Shown piece after piece: positions 53,535 to 62,694 of a stretch of 64,000 nt of DNA (the first letter of the stretch is position 1; each line of letters opens with the position of its first letter). The DNA is from Bacteroidales bacterium. Its GTDB lineage: Bacteria > Bacteroidota > Bacteroidia > Bacteroidales > Salinivirgaceae. The position numbers and the translations under genes are program-made. The stretch spans positions 1 to 64,000 of the forward strand of contig JAAYQU010000043.1 of assembly GCA_012519055.1 (NCBI GenBank). The letters are read 5' to 3'. The notes under the pieces were generated by a model. That model had not been told where the DNA came from. It worked only from the letters and a program-made list of their open reading frames with translations, and ran no database searches.

Positions 53535-54365
53535 ATGATACACGACATTGGCATAGTTGACACAAAAAAAATTATAGCTGCAATAAACGATAAATATGAT
53601 ATCGATTTTAGTGGTTATGCACTTACTTCGTTTAAGCGTCGTATATTGAAAGTAATGAATGACAATAATTACTCATCAGTAGTTGACTTTATTAATCGTT
53701 TGGAGACCGACCCCAGACTGTTTGAAAAGTATCTCTCTGAAGGCTTAGTTGACACAACCGAAATGTTCAGAGATCCTTCATTTTGGAGAGATTTAAGAGA
53801 TGTTTATTTGCCTGAACTTTTAAAAGCACATTCAAACATTAAAGTTTTAATGCCTGGCATTTCATCTGCAGATGACGTCTACAGCTTAATGATATTAATA
53901 AAAGAATCAAACCTTCAAGACAAAGTAAAAGTACTTGCAACCAGTTTAAGTCAATTAAGATTAGACGACCTGAACAACAACGTGTCATATGACATACGTA
54001 AAATGGAAAATTCTGAGGGCAATTATAAAAGATTTACAGATAGTAATGAAATTTCAAATTATTGTACTACTGAAGGTAATAGGGTAATAATGGACAGAAC
54101 TTTACTTGAAGGTGTCGAAACAAAAAAACACAACTTCGTTCAAGATGATCCTATTCCAGGACATCACCTTATATTGTACAGAAACAGAATGATATACTTA
54201 AATGCAACTACCCAAGATACAGTTTGTCAAACACTTTTTGATAGTTTGGTTATAGGTGGCATTTTTTGCATAGGATCAAAAGAAAATATTGATAGTTCGC
54301 CAATTTCTCGAAAGTTAACATGCTTAAATCAAATAGAAAAAATTTACAAAAAACGTAGCGTATGA
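53535..54365 (+). CDS. CheR-like protein with broken SAM-binding loop
   Basis: A 276-residue paralogue of the preceding CheR. The order of motifs is kept (FSGYALTSFKRRILKVM, TTEMFRDPSFW, VLMPGISSADDVYSLMIL, LILYRNRMIYLN) but the SAM loop GCSSGQE has become GISSADD, the acidic residue after the next strand is missing (VLATSLSQL instead of FATDLN), and the CRNV element is YRNRM. It is probably catalytically dead and may regulate or pair with the active CheR. It overlaps the CheB gene by four bases. Confidence 0.75.
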   Translation: MIHDIGIVDTKKIIAAINDKYDIDFSGYALTSFKRRILKVMNDNNYSSVVDFINRLETDPRLFEKYLSEGLVDTTEMFRDPSFWRDLRDVYLPELLKAHSNIKVLMPGISSADDVYSLMILIKESNLQDKVKVLATSLSQLRLDDLNNNVSYDIRKMENSEGNYKRFTDSNEISNYCTTEGNRVIMDRTLLEGVETKKHNFVQDDPIPGHHLILYRNRMIYLNATTQDTVCQTLFDSLVIGGIFCIGSKENIDSSPISRKLTCLNQIEKIYKKRSV

Positions 54366-54928
54366 TGTCAAATTATAGAGCAGTTATAATTGGTGGAAGT
54401 GCTGGAAGTTTTCAGGTAATAACACGAATATTATCATCATTACCTATGAACTATTCTTTGCCTGTTTTCCTGTGTTTACACAGGTTGAAGCATGTTAGAT
54501 CTGGATTTGTGGAAGCTCTGAGTATAAAGTCAAAACTGCCTGTTGTAGAACCAGATGATAAAGATGCTATCAAACCTGGCATAATATATTTGGCTCCTGC
54601 TAACTACCATATGCACATAGAGTTAGGAAACAGGTTTTCATTATCAACTGAGGAGCCTGTTAATCATAGTCGCCCTTCAATTGATTTGTCTTTTATGTCG
54701 GCAGCATATAACTATAAAAGAAAGCTTGTGGGGATAATTTTATCAGGGGCAAACCGAGACGGAGCAGTTGGATTAAAAAAAGTAAAAGAAAACGGTGGAC
54801 TAACCATTGTTCAAGACCCTGTAGAAAGCCAGGTTCCAACTATGCCAAATGCTTGTTTGCAAATTATGAGCGTTGATTATAAGTACTCAACAACGGAAAT
54901 AATCCGTTTTTTAAATAAAATAGGATAA
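54362..54928 (+). CDS. cheB: CheB-type methylesterase without receiver domain
   Basis: A 188-residue catalytic domain only. The triad is in place: Ser13 in GGSAGS, His40 in CLHRLKH and Asp133 in LSGANRDGA, with spacing like classical CheB. The absence of the regulatory receiver means it cannot be switched by CheA phosphorylation and must be controlled otherwise, or always be active. Start ATG overlaps the preceding stop region. It should remove methyl groups added by the CheR. Confidence 0.85.
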   Translation: MMSNYRAVIIGGSAGSFQVITRILSSLPMNYSLPVFLCLHRLKHVRSGFVEALSIKSKLPVVEPDDKDAIKPGIIYLAPANYHMHIELGNRFSLSTEEPVNHSRPSIDLSFMSAAYNYKRKLVGIILSGANRDGAVGLKKVKENGGLTIVQDPVESQVPTMPNACLQIMSVDYKYSTTEIIRFLNKIG

Positions 54929-54941
54929 CTTTGTAAACATT

Positions 54942-55697
54942 ATGGAAAAGATAAAAAAATATAAACGACAGCTATCATATCTGTTTTTATTATCAGTAAT
55001 ATTGATACTGTGCAATATCATTGTTTTTGACTACTTTAAACATTATTATAAATTCGCAACAGCATCTCTTGTTTTGCTTATAATCTTAATTGCGATAATG
55101 TACTTTAAAGTCAAACGTATGTTCGAAGTAATAAAAACAGAGCATATTAAATATACAAACAGTCTTTTACCTGAAAATGTAACAATAAAACAAGTTGTAA
55201 ACACTGAAGAATACAAAAATAAGGAACAAATTGAACAGAAACAAAGCGATTTCGACAGTTTAATCGAACAGTTTAACAAACTAAACGATCCTATTGAAAT
55301 AGCCAAAACATTCCTATCACGTATGGCTAAAGAGTTTGATATAGTTCAAGGGCTGTTTTACCAATACAATAACGACACAGAACTTTTTGAACCAATAGCT
55401 GACTACGCTTTTTATGGAGAAGAACAACCTGCTCCTTTTGGTTTTAGTGAAGGACTAAATGGTCAGGTTGCTAGAGATTGTAAAACACTATATTTAAGCG
55501 AACTACCTGATAATTATCGACAAATCATGTCAGGGTTAGGCAAAGGCGAACCAAAATACATTATTATCATTCCAGTAGTATCAAATGATAAAAGTGTTGC
55601 TGTTGTGGAATTAGCTTTATTCAATCATTTAAACTCTAAACAAATAACAATATTAGAGAAAATTCTTAACAACCTTTGTGAACATTTCGAAAAATAA
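54942..55697 (+). CDS. Membrane GAF-domain protein
   Basis: A 251-residue protein with two adjacent N-terminal transmembrane helices (about residues 9-29 and 34-56), a short charged coiled coil (~70-95) and a GAF domain (~100-250; FLSRMAKEFDIVQGLFYQYNN, GLNGQVARDCKTLYLSELPDNY). No enzymatic domain is present. The GAF resembles that of the following phosphatase, so it may heterodimerise with it and act as a second sensor. The ligand is unknown. Confidence 0.75.
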   Translation: MEKIKKYKRQLSYLFLLSVILILCNIIVFDYFKHYYKFATASLVLLIILIAIMYFKVKRMFEVIKTEHIKYTNSLLPENVTIKQVVNTEEYKNKEQIEQKQSDFDSLIEQFNKLNDPIEIAKTFLSRMAKEFDIVQGLFYQYNNDTELFEPIADYAFYGEEQPAPFGFSEGLNGQVARDCKTLYLSELPDNYRQIMSGLGKGEPKYIIIIPVVSNDKSVAVVELALFNHLNSKQITILEKILNNLCEHFEK

Positions 55698-55744
55698 AGT
55701 AGCTTTGTAAAAAACGTTAAAACATTTTTAAGTAACATAATCAT

Positions 55745-58369
55745 ATGAATTTCAAGCGGTCAAAACAAGTGCGAAAAATGCTTCTTGGTAGTGGATCTGA
55801 AACAGGATTTCCAATTGGCATTGTTCTTCTTGGCATGGCTTTTCCCATCATAGCATGGATTATAGAATTTATTATTCACGACCAAGAAATATCAATTTAT
55901 GGTTTGGTTCAAATACATATTTACAATCCTTCTTTGATAATAATAGATCTAGCACCTTTAGTTCTCGGTTTCATAGGATATCGTATTGAAAAGGTACTTC
56001 AAGCAAGTGAAAACTACTACAAAAACGACATTCAACAAAAGGAAAATACAATAAATCGTAATATTCAAATTGCAAAAAACATAGGTGAAGGCAATTTTCA
56101 AATAGATGATGTAATTATTGATGAAAAAGACATACTTGGACACTCTTTGATACGAATGAGAGACAATTTACTCTCTACTGCAAGAAAAGAAGCTGATCAA
56201 GGATGGATAGCAGCTGGGAAAGACCAAGTATCTGAAATACTTAGAAAGTACAATGATATTGAAAACCTAGCCTATCGAACATTAGTTTCATTAATTGAAT
56301 ACATAAAAGTCACACAAGGTGCATTTTATATCTATGACGAAGAGCACCAAACCCTTACAAATATAGCTACGTACGCTTATAACAGAAAGAGACAAATTAA
56401 TCAGAAGTTTAAAATTGGAGAAGGTATTATTGGTCAGGCTGCTTATGAAATGGACACCATTTACCTGAAAGAGATTCCTAACAACTATGTAACAATAACA
56501 AGCGGACTACTTAAAGATCAAAAACCAAACAGCATCCTTATAGTACCACTTATAACCGATGAAAAGCTTCAAGGTGTATTAGAGTTTGCCTCACTATCTA
56601 ACGATTTTACACGCCTTTCGATTCGCTTTTTACAAGAACTGAGTGAGATAATAGCACGAACTTTATTTAATTTAAAAGTAAATGCTAAAACAGAACGGCT
56701 GCTTCATGACTCACAACAAATGACCGAAGAACTTAAGGAAAATGAAGAAGAACTTCGTCAGAATGCAGAAGAGATGCGAGCTACACATGAAGAGCTTGAA
56801 CGAACAAATACCAAACTTGAACAACAAATACAAGAAGTAGAAAACTCACAAAAGAGGATACATTCACTATTAGAGAACGCTTCGGAAGTAATATCCATTT
56901 ACAACGATTCTCAACAATTAACATACGTTTCGCCGTCAGTAATAAATATCTATGGTTTTACACCCGAGGAAATGATAGAAGGCAAGGACTTTGACAGGCT
57001 CACATCAAAGGGGTACACCGACATAAAAAACATGTTTCAAACATTACTTAAAGAGCCAGAAAAACCAGTAGTCGTACAATTTACGTACATGCGCAAAGAC
57101 GGTAAAAAAGTCTATATCGAATCAGTTGGAAGAAATCTTTTACACGACCCTGCAATACAAGGGATTATCCTTAATTCACAGGATATAACAGAACGCAGAC
57201 GAGCTGAAAAAGAGGAGCGAATGAAGAGCAAAATGCAGGCTTTATCAGAAAATTCGCCCGATATGATTATGCGATTAAACCTGTCAGGTCAGTTCTTCTA
57301 TGCCAACCCAATAGTTAAAATATTTACTGGTGTCGACAATAAAACAATACTTGGCAAAAATATAGAGGAAGTTGATTTTAATAGTCAAATAAAAGAGTTT
57401 TTTATAAAAGCATTAGCTGAAGTTGGAAAAACATCTCAAAAACAGAACTACGAAACTACTTTCCCAACCAATTTTGGAGACAGAATTCAGCAAGTAAGTG
57501 CCATACCAGAGTTCAGCGAAGAAAAAGAGTTAGAAACAGTTCTCATTGTAGCTCACGACATTACCGAGCAAAAGAAAAATGAGAACGAGATTAAAGAGAA
57601 AAATAAAAATATTACAGAAAGCATAAATTACGCTGAACGAATACAAAAAGCACTACTTCCCGATACTAAATTAGTACAAGAATTTTTACCCAATTCATTT
57701 ATTTTTTATCTACCCCGCGATGTTATTAGTGGAGACTTCCCGTGGTTTTTTGTAAAAGATGACATTATCTACATTGCTGCTGTTGACTGTACCGGTCACG
57801 GTGTTCCGGGGGCACTATTATCATTTGTTGGATACTTTTTATTAAACAACGTTGTCGATCATGACAAAAATATGAACGCTGCCGAAATTTTAGATACGTT
57901 CCATCTAAAAGTCAGATCAGCTTTAAAACAAGATATGGAAGGCGCAAATGCTCGTGATGGTATGGATATTGCATTTTGCAAAATTAATTTAAAAACTAAA
58001 AAGCTCCATTACGCAGGTGCACACAGACCTCTATATTTTCTAAGAGACAAAAAACTAAAAGAGTTTAAAGGGAATCGCAAAGCCATCGGAGGTATACCTA
58101 TTGGAAGAAGGCCAGAAGAACCTTTTACAAATCACGAAATAGACCTTCATAAAGGCGATAAGGTTTTCTTTTTCTCTGACGGATTACCCGACCAAATAGG
58201 AGGCCCCAATAATTACAAATACCAGCCGAGAAGAATACGTGAATCAATTACAAATTATCATAATTACAGCATGAAACAATACCTTGACTACTTTAGCAAG
58301 GATTTTGTTGAGTGGAAAAGAGAAAACAAACAAATAGATGATGTCTTGTTAATAGGCATAGAGTTTTAA
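55745..58369 (+). CDS. GAF-PAS-PAS-PP2C (SpoIIE-type) phosphatase, SiaA-like role
   Basis: An 874-residue membrane-linked phosphatase. Two transmembrane helices (about 20-40 and 58-80), a HAMP-like linker (~95-145), GAF (~160-315), a coiled coil (~320-370), two PAS domains (~375-485, ~500-610) and a PP2C domain (~630-874). The PP2C motifs are DVISGDFPWFF, AAVDCTGHGVPGALLS, FFFSDGLPDQIGG and QIDDVLLIG; the usual GDFYW is GDFPW. Directly followed by SiaB- and SiaC-type genes, it should take the SiaA role, dephosphorylating the SiaC-type protein. The N-terminus differs from Pseudomonas SiaA. Confidence 0.85.
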   Translation: MNFKRSKQVRKMLLGSGSETGFPIGIVLLGMAFPIIAWIIEFIIHDQEISIYGLVQIHIYNPSLIIIDLAPLVLGFIGYRIEKVLQASENYYKNDIQQKENTINRNIQIAKNIGEGNFQIDDVIIDEKDILGHSLIRMRDNLLSTARKEADQGWIAAGKDQVSEILRKYNDIENLAYRTLVSLIEYIKVTQGAFYIYDEEHQTLTNIATYAYNRKRQINQKFKIGEGIIGQAAYEMDTIYLKEIPNNYVTITSGLLKDQKPNSILIVPLITDEKLQGVLEFASLSNDFTRLSIRFLQELSEIIARTLFNLKVNAKTERLLHDSQQMTEELKENEEELRQNAEEMRATHEELERTNTKLEQQIQEVENSQKRIHSLLENASEVISIYNDSQQLTYVSPSVINIYGFTPEEMIEGKDFDRLTSKGYTDIKNMFQTLLKEPEKPVVVQFTYMRKDGKKVYIESVGRNLLHDPAIQGIILNSQDITERRRAEKEERMKSKMQALSENSPDMIMRLNLSGQFFYANPIVKIFTGVDNKTILGKNIEEVDFNSQIKEFFIKALAEVGKTSQKQNYETTFPTNFGDRIQQVSAIPEFSEEKELETVLIVAHDITEQKKNENEIKEKNKNITESINYAERIQKALLPDTKLVQEFLPNSFIFYLPRDVISGDFPWFFVKDDIIYIAAVDCTGHGVPGALLSFVGYFLLNNVVDHDKNMNAAEILDTFHLKVRSALKQDMEGANARDGMDIAFCKINLKTKKLHYAGAHRPLYFLRDKKLKEFKGNRKAIGGIPIGRRPEEPFTNHEIDLHKGDKVFFFSDGLPDQIGGPNNYKYQPRRIRESITNYHNYSMKQYLDYFSKDFVEWKRENKQIDDVLLIGIEF

Positions 58370-58407
58370 TTGAAAGTTTAAGAAATGAATACAAATATCA
58401 AATTGTT

Positions 58408-58992
58408 ATGGATAGTAAAATAGAAATTAAGGAATTTTTAGAGTTTGTGTATAGTTTCTATAAAACTATGCGTGACCACCAAGTTGTTTTAGTTTACGAA
58501 GGCATTGTTACACACCAAGTTATCAAAGCATTTACTTCTTTAACGGAAACAAGTATGGAAACTCAAATGGAAGCTCCTTCCACACTAAAGAGAGTTTTCC
58601 ATGTCATGGTTGAATGCTTACAAAACATTAGTAAACATGCCGAATGTCTCGAAGAAAACATCTCTAATGTACATAAAGACGGCAAGGGTATTTTTTTGCT
58701 AAATAAAAGTAGCACTAATTATACTGTTACTACAGGCAATGTGGTTGGTAAAGACAAAATATCATCTATAATAACATTGATTGACCACATTAACTCCTCA
58801 GACAAAGAAGACTTGAAAGAGTTATACAAAGAAAGAATTAAAGAGGGTCGATTGTCAGAAAAAGGAGGTGCAGGTTTAGGATTTATTGATGTTGCCAGAA
58901 AAACCGGAAGTGAACTAAATTATCACTTTCTACCAATAAATGACGAGTACTCGTTTTTCATATTCTCAACCGAAATATCAAGAAACAATTAA
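58408..58992 (+). CDS. siaB: SiaB-type protein kinase
   Basis: A 194-residue protein of the SiaB (DUF6272) family, with a histidine-kinase-like ATPase fold. It shows an N-box-like helix (FHVMVECLQNISKHAE) and a Gly-rich region (SEKGGAGLGFIDVARKTG) that forms the ATP lid. In Pseudomonas SiaB phosphorylates SiaC on threonine. Place between phosphatase and SiaC-type gene supports the same role. Confidence 0.82.
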   Translation: MDSKIEIKEFLEFVYSFYKTMRDHQVVLVYEGIVTHQVIKAFTSLTETSMETQMEAPSTLKRVFHVMVECLQNISKHAECLEENISNVHKDGKGIFLLNKSSTNYTVTTGNVVGKDKISSIITLIDHINSSDKEDLKELYKERIKEGRLSEKGGAGLGFIDVARKTGSELNYHFLPINDEYSFFIFSTEISRNN

Positions 58993-59007
58993 TTAATCAA
59001 CATAACC

Positions 59008-59391
59008 ATGGAAGTAATAAAAATCATTAAAACAGACGATACGCCAAGTATTACACTTGATGCACAAAATGATCTTTTTGAAATTTCAGGACGTTCACTA
59101 CCTGAGGATGTTGCAGCCTTTTATGAACCAATACTCGATTGGCTCGAAAGATACTCAAAAGACCCTAACGATAAAACCGTTTTCAATTTCAAATTAGTAT
59201 ATTTTAATACCGCATCATCAAAACTATTACTCGATATTCTCTTGATACTCGAGGAAATTTACGAAGCAGGCAACGACGTACTAGTCCGTTGGCATTTCCC
59301 TGACGATGATGAAGATATGGAAGAGGCGGGAGAAGAATATGCAGATATCGTTGAAATTCCGTTTGAACAAGTTAGTTATTCTATGGATTAA
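59008..59391 (+). CDS. siaC: SiaC-type regulatory phosphoprotein
   Basis: A 127-residue DUF1987 protein. The N-terminal strands and the LVYFNTASSKLLLDILL helix carry Thr68, the same position as the phosphorylated Thr68 of Pseudomonas SiaC (known from the family literature as I recall it). The C-terminus is strongly acidic (DDDEDMEEAGEEYAD) and then regular. Phosphorylation should decide which partner it binds. No SiaD-type diguanylate cyclase follows; the next gene is a transporter, which may be its target (inference). Confidence 0.85.
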   Translation: MEVIKIIKTDDTPSITLDAQNDLFEISGRSLPEDVAAFYEPILDWLERYSKDPNDKTVFNFKLVYFNTASSKLLLDILLILEEIYEAGNDVLVRWHFPDDDEDMEEAGEEYADIVEIPFEQVSYSMD

Positions 59392-59427
59392 TTAAGCTTG
59401 CTAAATAACCATCAAACACATTAAGGT

Positions 59428-62400
59428 ATGAGTGAAGAAATTCTCAAAGCGTTGATGCAACTTTTCGCCCTCATTGCTAAACAAGATAGCGGTGTTGCTA
59501 GTAACGAATTGATTTTTGTGAAAAAATTTCTAACGTCACAGCTAAACCACGAAGCTGTTACAGAATACCTTAATCTGTTTTACGAACATGCAGACATAGA
59601 CCCGAACAATATCAACAACCAAGATAAAGAGCAGCAATTAACATCTGTCAGAGACTCAGTAAGAATTCTTGGTATTTGTAAGAAAATTAACCGGCGACTT
59701 ACCCAAAAACAAAAAATAGTTGTTCTGGTACGTCTATTCGAGCTTGTAAATGCTGATAAAAAATTTACCGAACAGCGGATGGCTATCATCAACACCGTTG
59801 CCGAAGTATTTAATGTAACTTCTGAAGAATTTCAAAGTACAGAGCAATTCATTATTGATGATCCACAAACAATAAGCAACAGTAACATTCTTAGAATTAG
59901 TAGCAAACCAACTATCGAAAACGATGAGTGTAAACAAATTGAAACAGAAGAGCTAGATGAAGATATACTTATTCTTCAAATTAAAAGTGTTGAACTATAT
60001 TTCTTACGTTACACAGGAACTGAAGAGATACTACTGAACGGATTGCCAATTAACAATGAAAACATATATATCTTCGCCAACGGGAGTTCAATCAGGCTAC
60101 CTAAGGGAAAACCAATATACTACTCCGATGTTATATCTCACTTTTTAGCAGACGTAACTTCTGCACATATTTCTTTTAATGTTGATAATGTAGGGTTCAA
60201 ATTTCCAAATGGAACTATTGGTTTAAGGAACATCTCTATTTCAGAAGAACAAGGAAGACTTGTTGGAATTATGGGTGCCAGCGGAGCAGGTAAAACTACA
60301 TTGCTTAATTTATTAACAGGTTTGCAGAGTCCATCAACAGGAACTGTAAAAATAAACGGTATAGACTTACATGCCCAAAGCGAGCAACTTGAAGGTGTAA
60401 TTGGCTCAATTCCACAAGACGACCTTCTTATCAGTGAGCTTACTGTATATGAAAACTTATACTATAACGCAAAACTATGTTTCAAAGATTTGTCAAACGA
60501 AGAGATTGACAAACTTGTACTCAAAACTCTAAATAGTTTAGGTCTATTAGAACGCAAAGACCTTAAAGTAGGATCTCCACTTAACAAAGTTATTAGTGGA
60601 GGACAAAGAAAACGTTTGAACATTGCACTTGAATTAATTCGCGAACCATCTATACTATTTGTTGACGAACCAACATCGGGATTATCATCAAGAGACTCGG
60701 AAAACGTTATGGACCTTTTACGTGAACTCGCACTTAAAGGTAAATTAATTTTCGTCGTAATCCACCAGCCATCATCAGACATATACAAAATGTTTGATAG
60801 AATGATAATTTTAGACACTGGCGGATATATGATATATTATGGTAATCCTGTAGAGGCCGTTTCGTACTTCAAAACCATTGATAACCAAATTAATGCCGAG
60901 GTTGGAGAGTGTCCTACTTGCGGTAATGTCAACCCTGAGTTAATATTCAATGTGATTGATGCACAGGTAGTTGATGAGTTTGGAAGATATACAGGTAATC
61001 GCAAAGTAAGTCCCGAAAAGTGGGAAGAATACTATAAGGAGAGTACCAAATACGAGCGAATTGATGATGTTAAGCAAAAACCTCCAAAAACGCTTAATAT
61101 TCCTAATTGGTTTTCGCAATTCAAAATTTACACAATAAGAGACGTATTATCTAAAATTAGTGATAAACAATACATTATAATTAACCTATTGGAAGCCCCA
61201 CTATTAGGTTTTATTCTCGCATTCATAATTCGTTATATAGAACCCGACTCTGATACATACGTATTCAGAGTAAATAGTAATATCCCCATATATATCTTTA
61301 TGGGACTTATCGTAGCCATATTCCTTGGGTTTATAGTTAGTGCCGAAGAGATATTTAAAGACCGGAAAATACTTAAACGTGAGGCGTTTTTAAACCTCTC
61401 AAGATCAAGCTATTTAGCAAGTAAAGTTGTAATACTATTTGCTATTTCAGCAATTCAATCAATTCTATTCATATTAATTGCCAATCCAATTCTAGAAGTT
61501 CAAGGTCTTAATTTTGAATATTGGATGACACTATGGACAATAGCTGCATTTTCTAACATGCTCGGCTTAAACATATCATCTGCATTTAACTCAGCTGTAA
61601 CTATTTACATTTTAATTCCTTTACTAATGATACCACAAATGGTATTAGGAGGTGCAATGTTCAGCTTTGATAAATTAAACAAAGCTATTGGCAGCGTTGA
61701 TAAAGTACCTTTGATTGCAGAGTTTATCCCGTCGCGTTGGAGCTACGAAGCACTTATGGTTAAACAATTCAAAGACAATGAATTTGAAAAGTTCTTTTAC
61801 GAATATGATAAAACAATAAGCAACGGTGACATAAAAGGAACAAAATGGACGGCAGAAATACGTCAACGAATAGACGAATCATTAACTGGTATTTTTTCTA
61901 AAAATGAAGATAGAATTAAGAAAGCCGAAAAAACCTTGAAGTTAATACAAAACGAAATTGGACGAGAGTTAGAGACAAATCCACACGTTGAGTTTGGCTA
62001 TCTTGACGAACTTACAATCGAGAGTTTTGACGCATTTGTTGCAGACCAAACACTTGATTACCTCAGTCGAGTAACTGATTATTACGAAATAGAGATTGCA
62101 AAAGCAACAAAAGCCAAAGAAAATATTATCATAGCATTAGATGCGAAAGATCCAAGTATCTACATTAACCAACAAAATAAATATCATAATGAAGCGGTTG
62201 GAGATATTGTAAAGAATATCTACGTAAAACAAGTTGTGGAATCTGACGGAAAACTAATCAAACAACGTGACCCCATTTTTAGAATATCAAAACCAGACAA
62301 CTTATTTAGTTTCAGAACACACTTTTACTCTCCCAAAAAACACTTTATGGGTGCTTACTTCGATACATTTTGGTTCAATACAGTAATAGTATGGTTAATG

Positions 62401-62583
62401 ACAGCACTGATGTATGTCACTCTATACTACGATCTTTTGAAAAAAGCTATCGACTTAAACATTGGAAAAGGAATTAGTAGGCGGTTATCAATGATTAACT
62501 TTAGCAAATTAACTAAGCCAATAAAAAACAGAGTAGCAAAAATTAAACTTCCAAGAATAATAATACGATTTAGAAAAAAATAA
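59428..62583 (+). CDS. ABCG-like ABC transporter with TerB-like N-terminal domain
   Basis: A 1051-residue fusion. Residues ~1-140 form a helical TerB-like domain (LMQLFALIAKQDSGVASNE), ~175-245 a beta region similar to FHA-type modules, then an ABC ATPase with Walker A GASGAGKTT (~285), signature ISGGQRKR (~389), Walker B ILFVDEPTSG (~408) and H-loop VVIHQPS. A CPTCG pair lies near 495. The membrane half has about six helices (around 590-615, 628-650, 670-690, 705-730, 735-760 and near 990) with a large helical insertion at ~790-960 before the last one. Layout ATPase-then-membrane matches ABCG exporters. Its cargo is unknown; it sits directly after siaC. Confidence 0.82.
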   Translation: MSEEILKALMQLFALIAKQDSGVASNELIFVKKFLTSQLNHEAVTEYLNLFYEHADIDPNNINNQDKEQQLTSVRDSVRILGICKKINRRLTQKQKIVVLVRLFELVNADKKFTEQRMAIINTVAEVFNVTSEEFQSTEQFIIDDPQTISNSNILRISSKPTIENDECKQIETEELDEDILILQIKSVELYFLRYTGTEEILLNGLPINNENIYIFANGSSIRLPKGKPIYYSDVISHFLADVTSAHISFNVDNVGFKFPNGTIGLRNISISEEQGRLVGIMGASGAGKTTLLNLLTGLQSPSTGTVKINGIDLHAQSEQLEGVIGSIPQDDLLISELTVYENLYYNAKLCFKDLSNEEIDKLVLKTLNSLGLLERKDLKVGSPLNKVISGGQRKRLNIALELIREPSILFVDEPTSGLSSRDSENVMDLLRELALKGKLIFVVIHQPSSDIYKMFDRMIILDTGGYMIYYGNPVEAVSYFKTIDNQINAEVGECPTCGNVNPELIFNVIDAQVVDEFGRYTGNRKVSPEKWEEYYKESTKYERIDDVKQKPPKTLNIPNWFSQFKIYTIRDVLSKISDKQYIIINLLEAPLLGFILAFIIRYIEPDSDTYVFRVNSNIPIYIFMGLIVAIFLGFIVSAEEIFKDRKILKREAFLNLSRSSYLASKVVILFAISAIQSILFILIANPILEVQGLNFEYWMTLWTIAAFSNMLGLNISSAFNSAVTIYILIPLLMIPQMVLGGAMFSFDKLNKAIGSVDKVPLIAEFIPSRWSYEALMVKQFKDNEFEKFFYEYDKTISNGDIKGTKWTAEIRQRIDESLTGIFSKNEDRIKKAEKTLKLIQNEIGRELETNPHVEFGYLDELTIESFDAFVADQTLDYLSRVTDYYEIEIAKATKAKENIIIALDAKDPSIYINQQNKYHNEAVGDIVKNIYVKQVVESDGKLIKQRDPIFRISKPDNLFSFRTHFYSPKKHFMGAYFDTFWFNTVIVWLMTALMYVTLYYDLLKKAIDLNIGKGISRRLSMINFSKLTKPIKNRVAKIKLPRIIIRFRKK

Positions 62584-62694
62584 TTAGTATATTTAGGCTT
62601 TGAAAAAGTTAAAATTAAGTACATGTTTTAATATAAATATATATAACACAGCAAATCAAATCATTAAACAGAAATACTACAAAAGAATATATCT

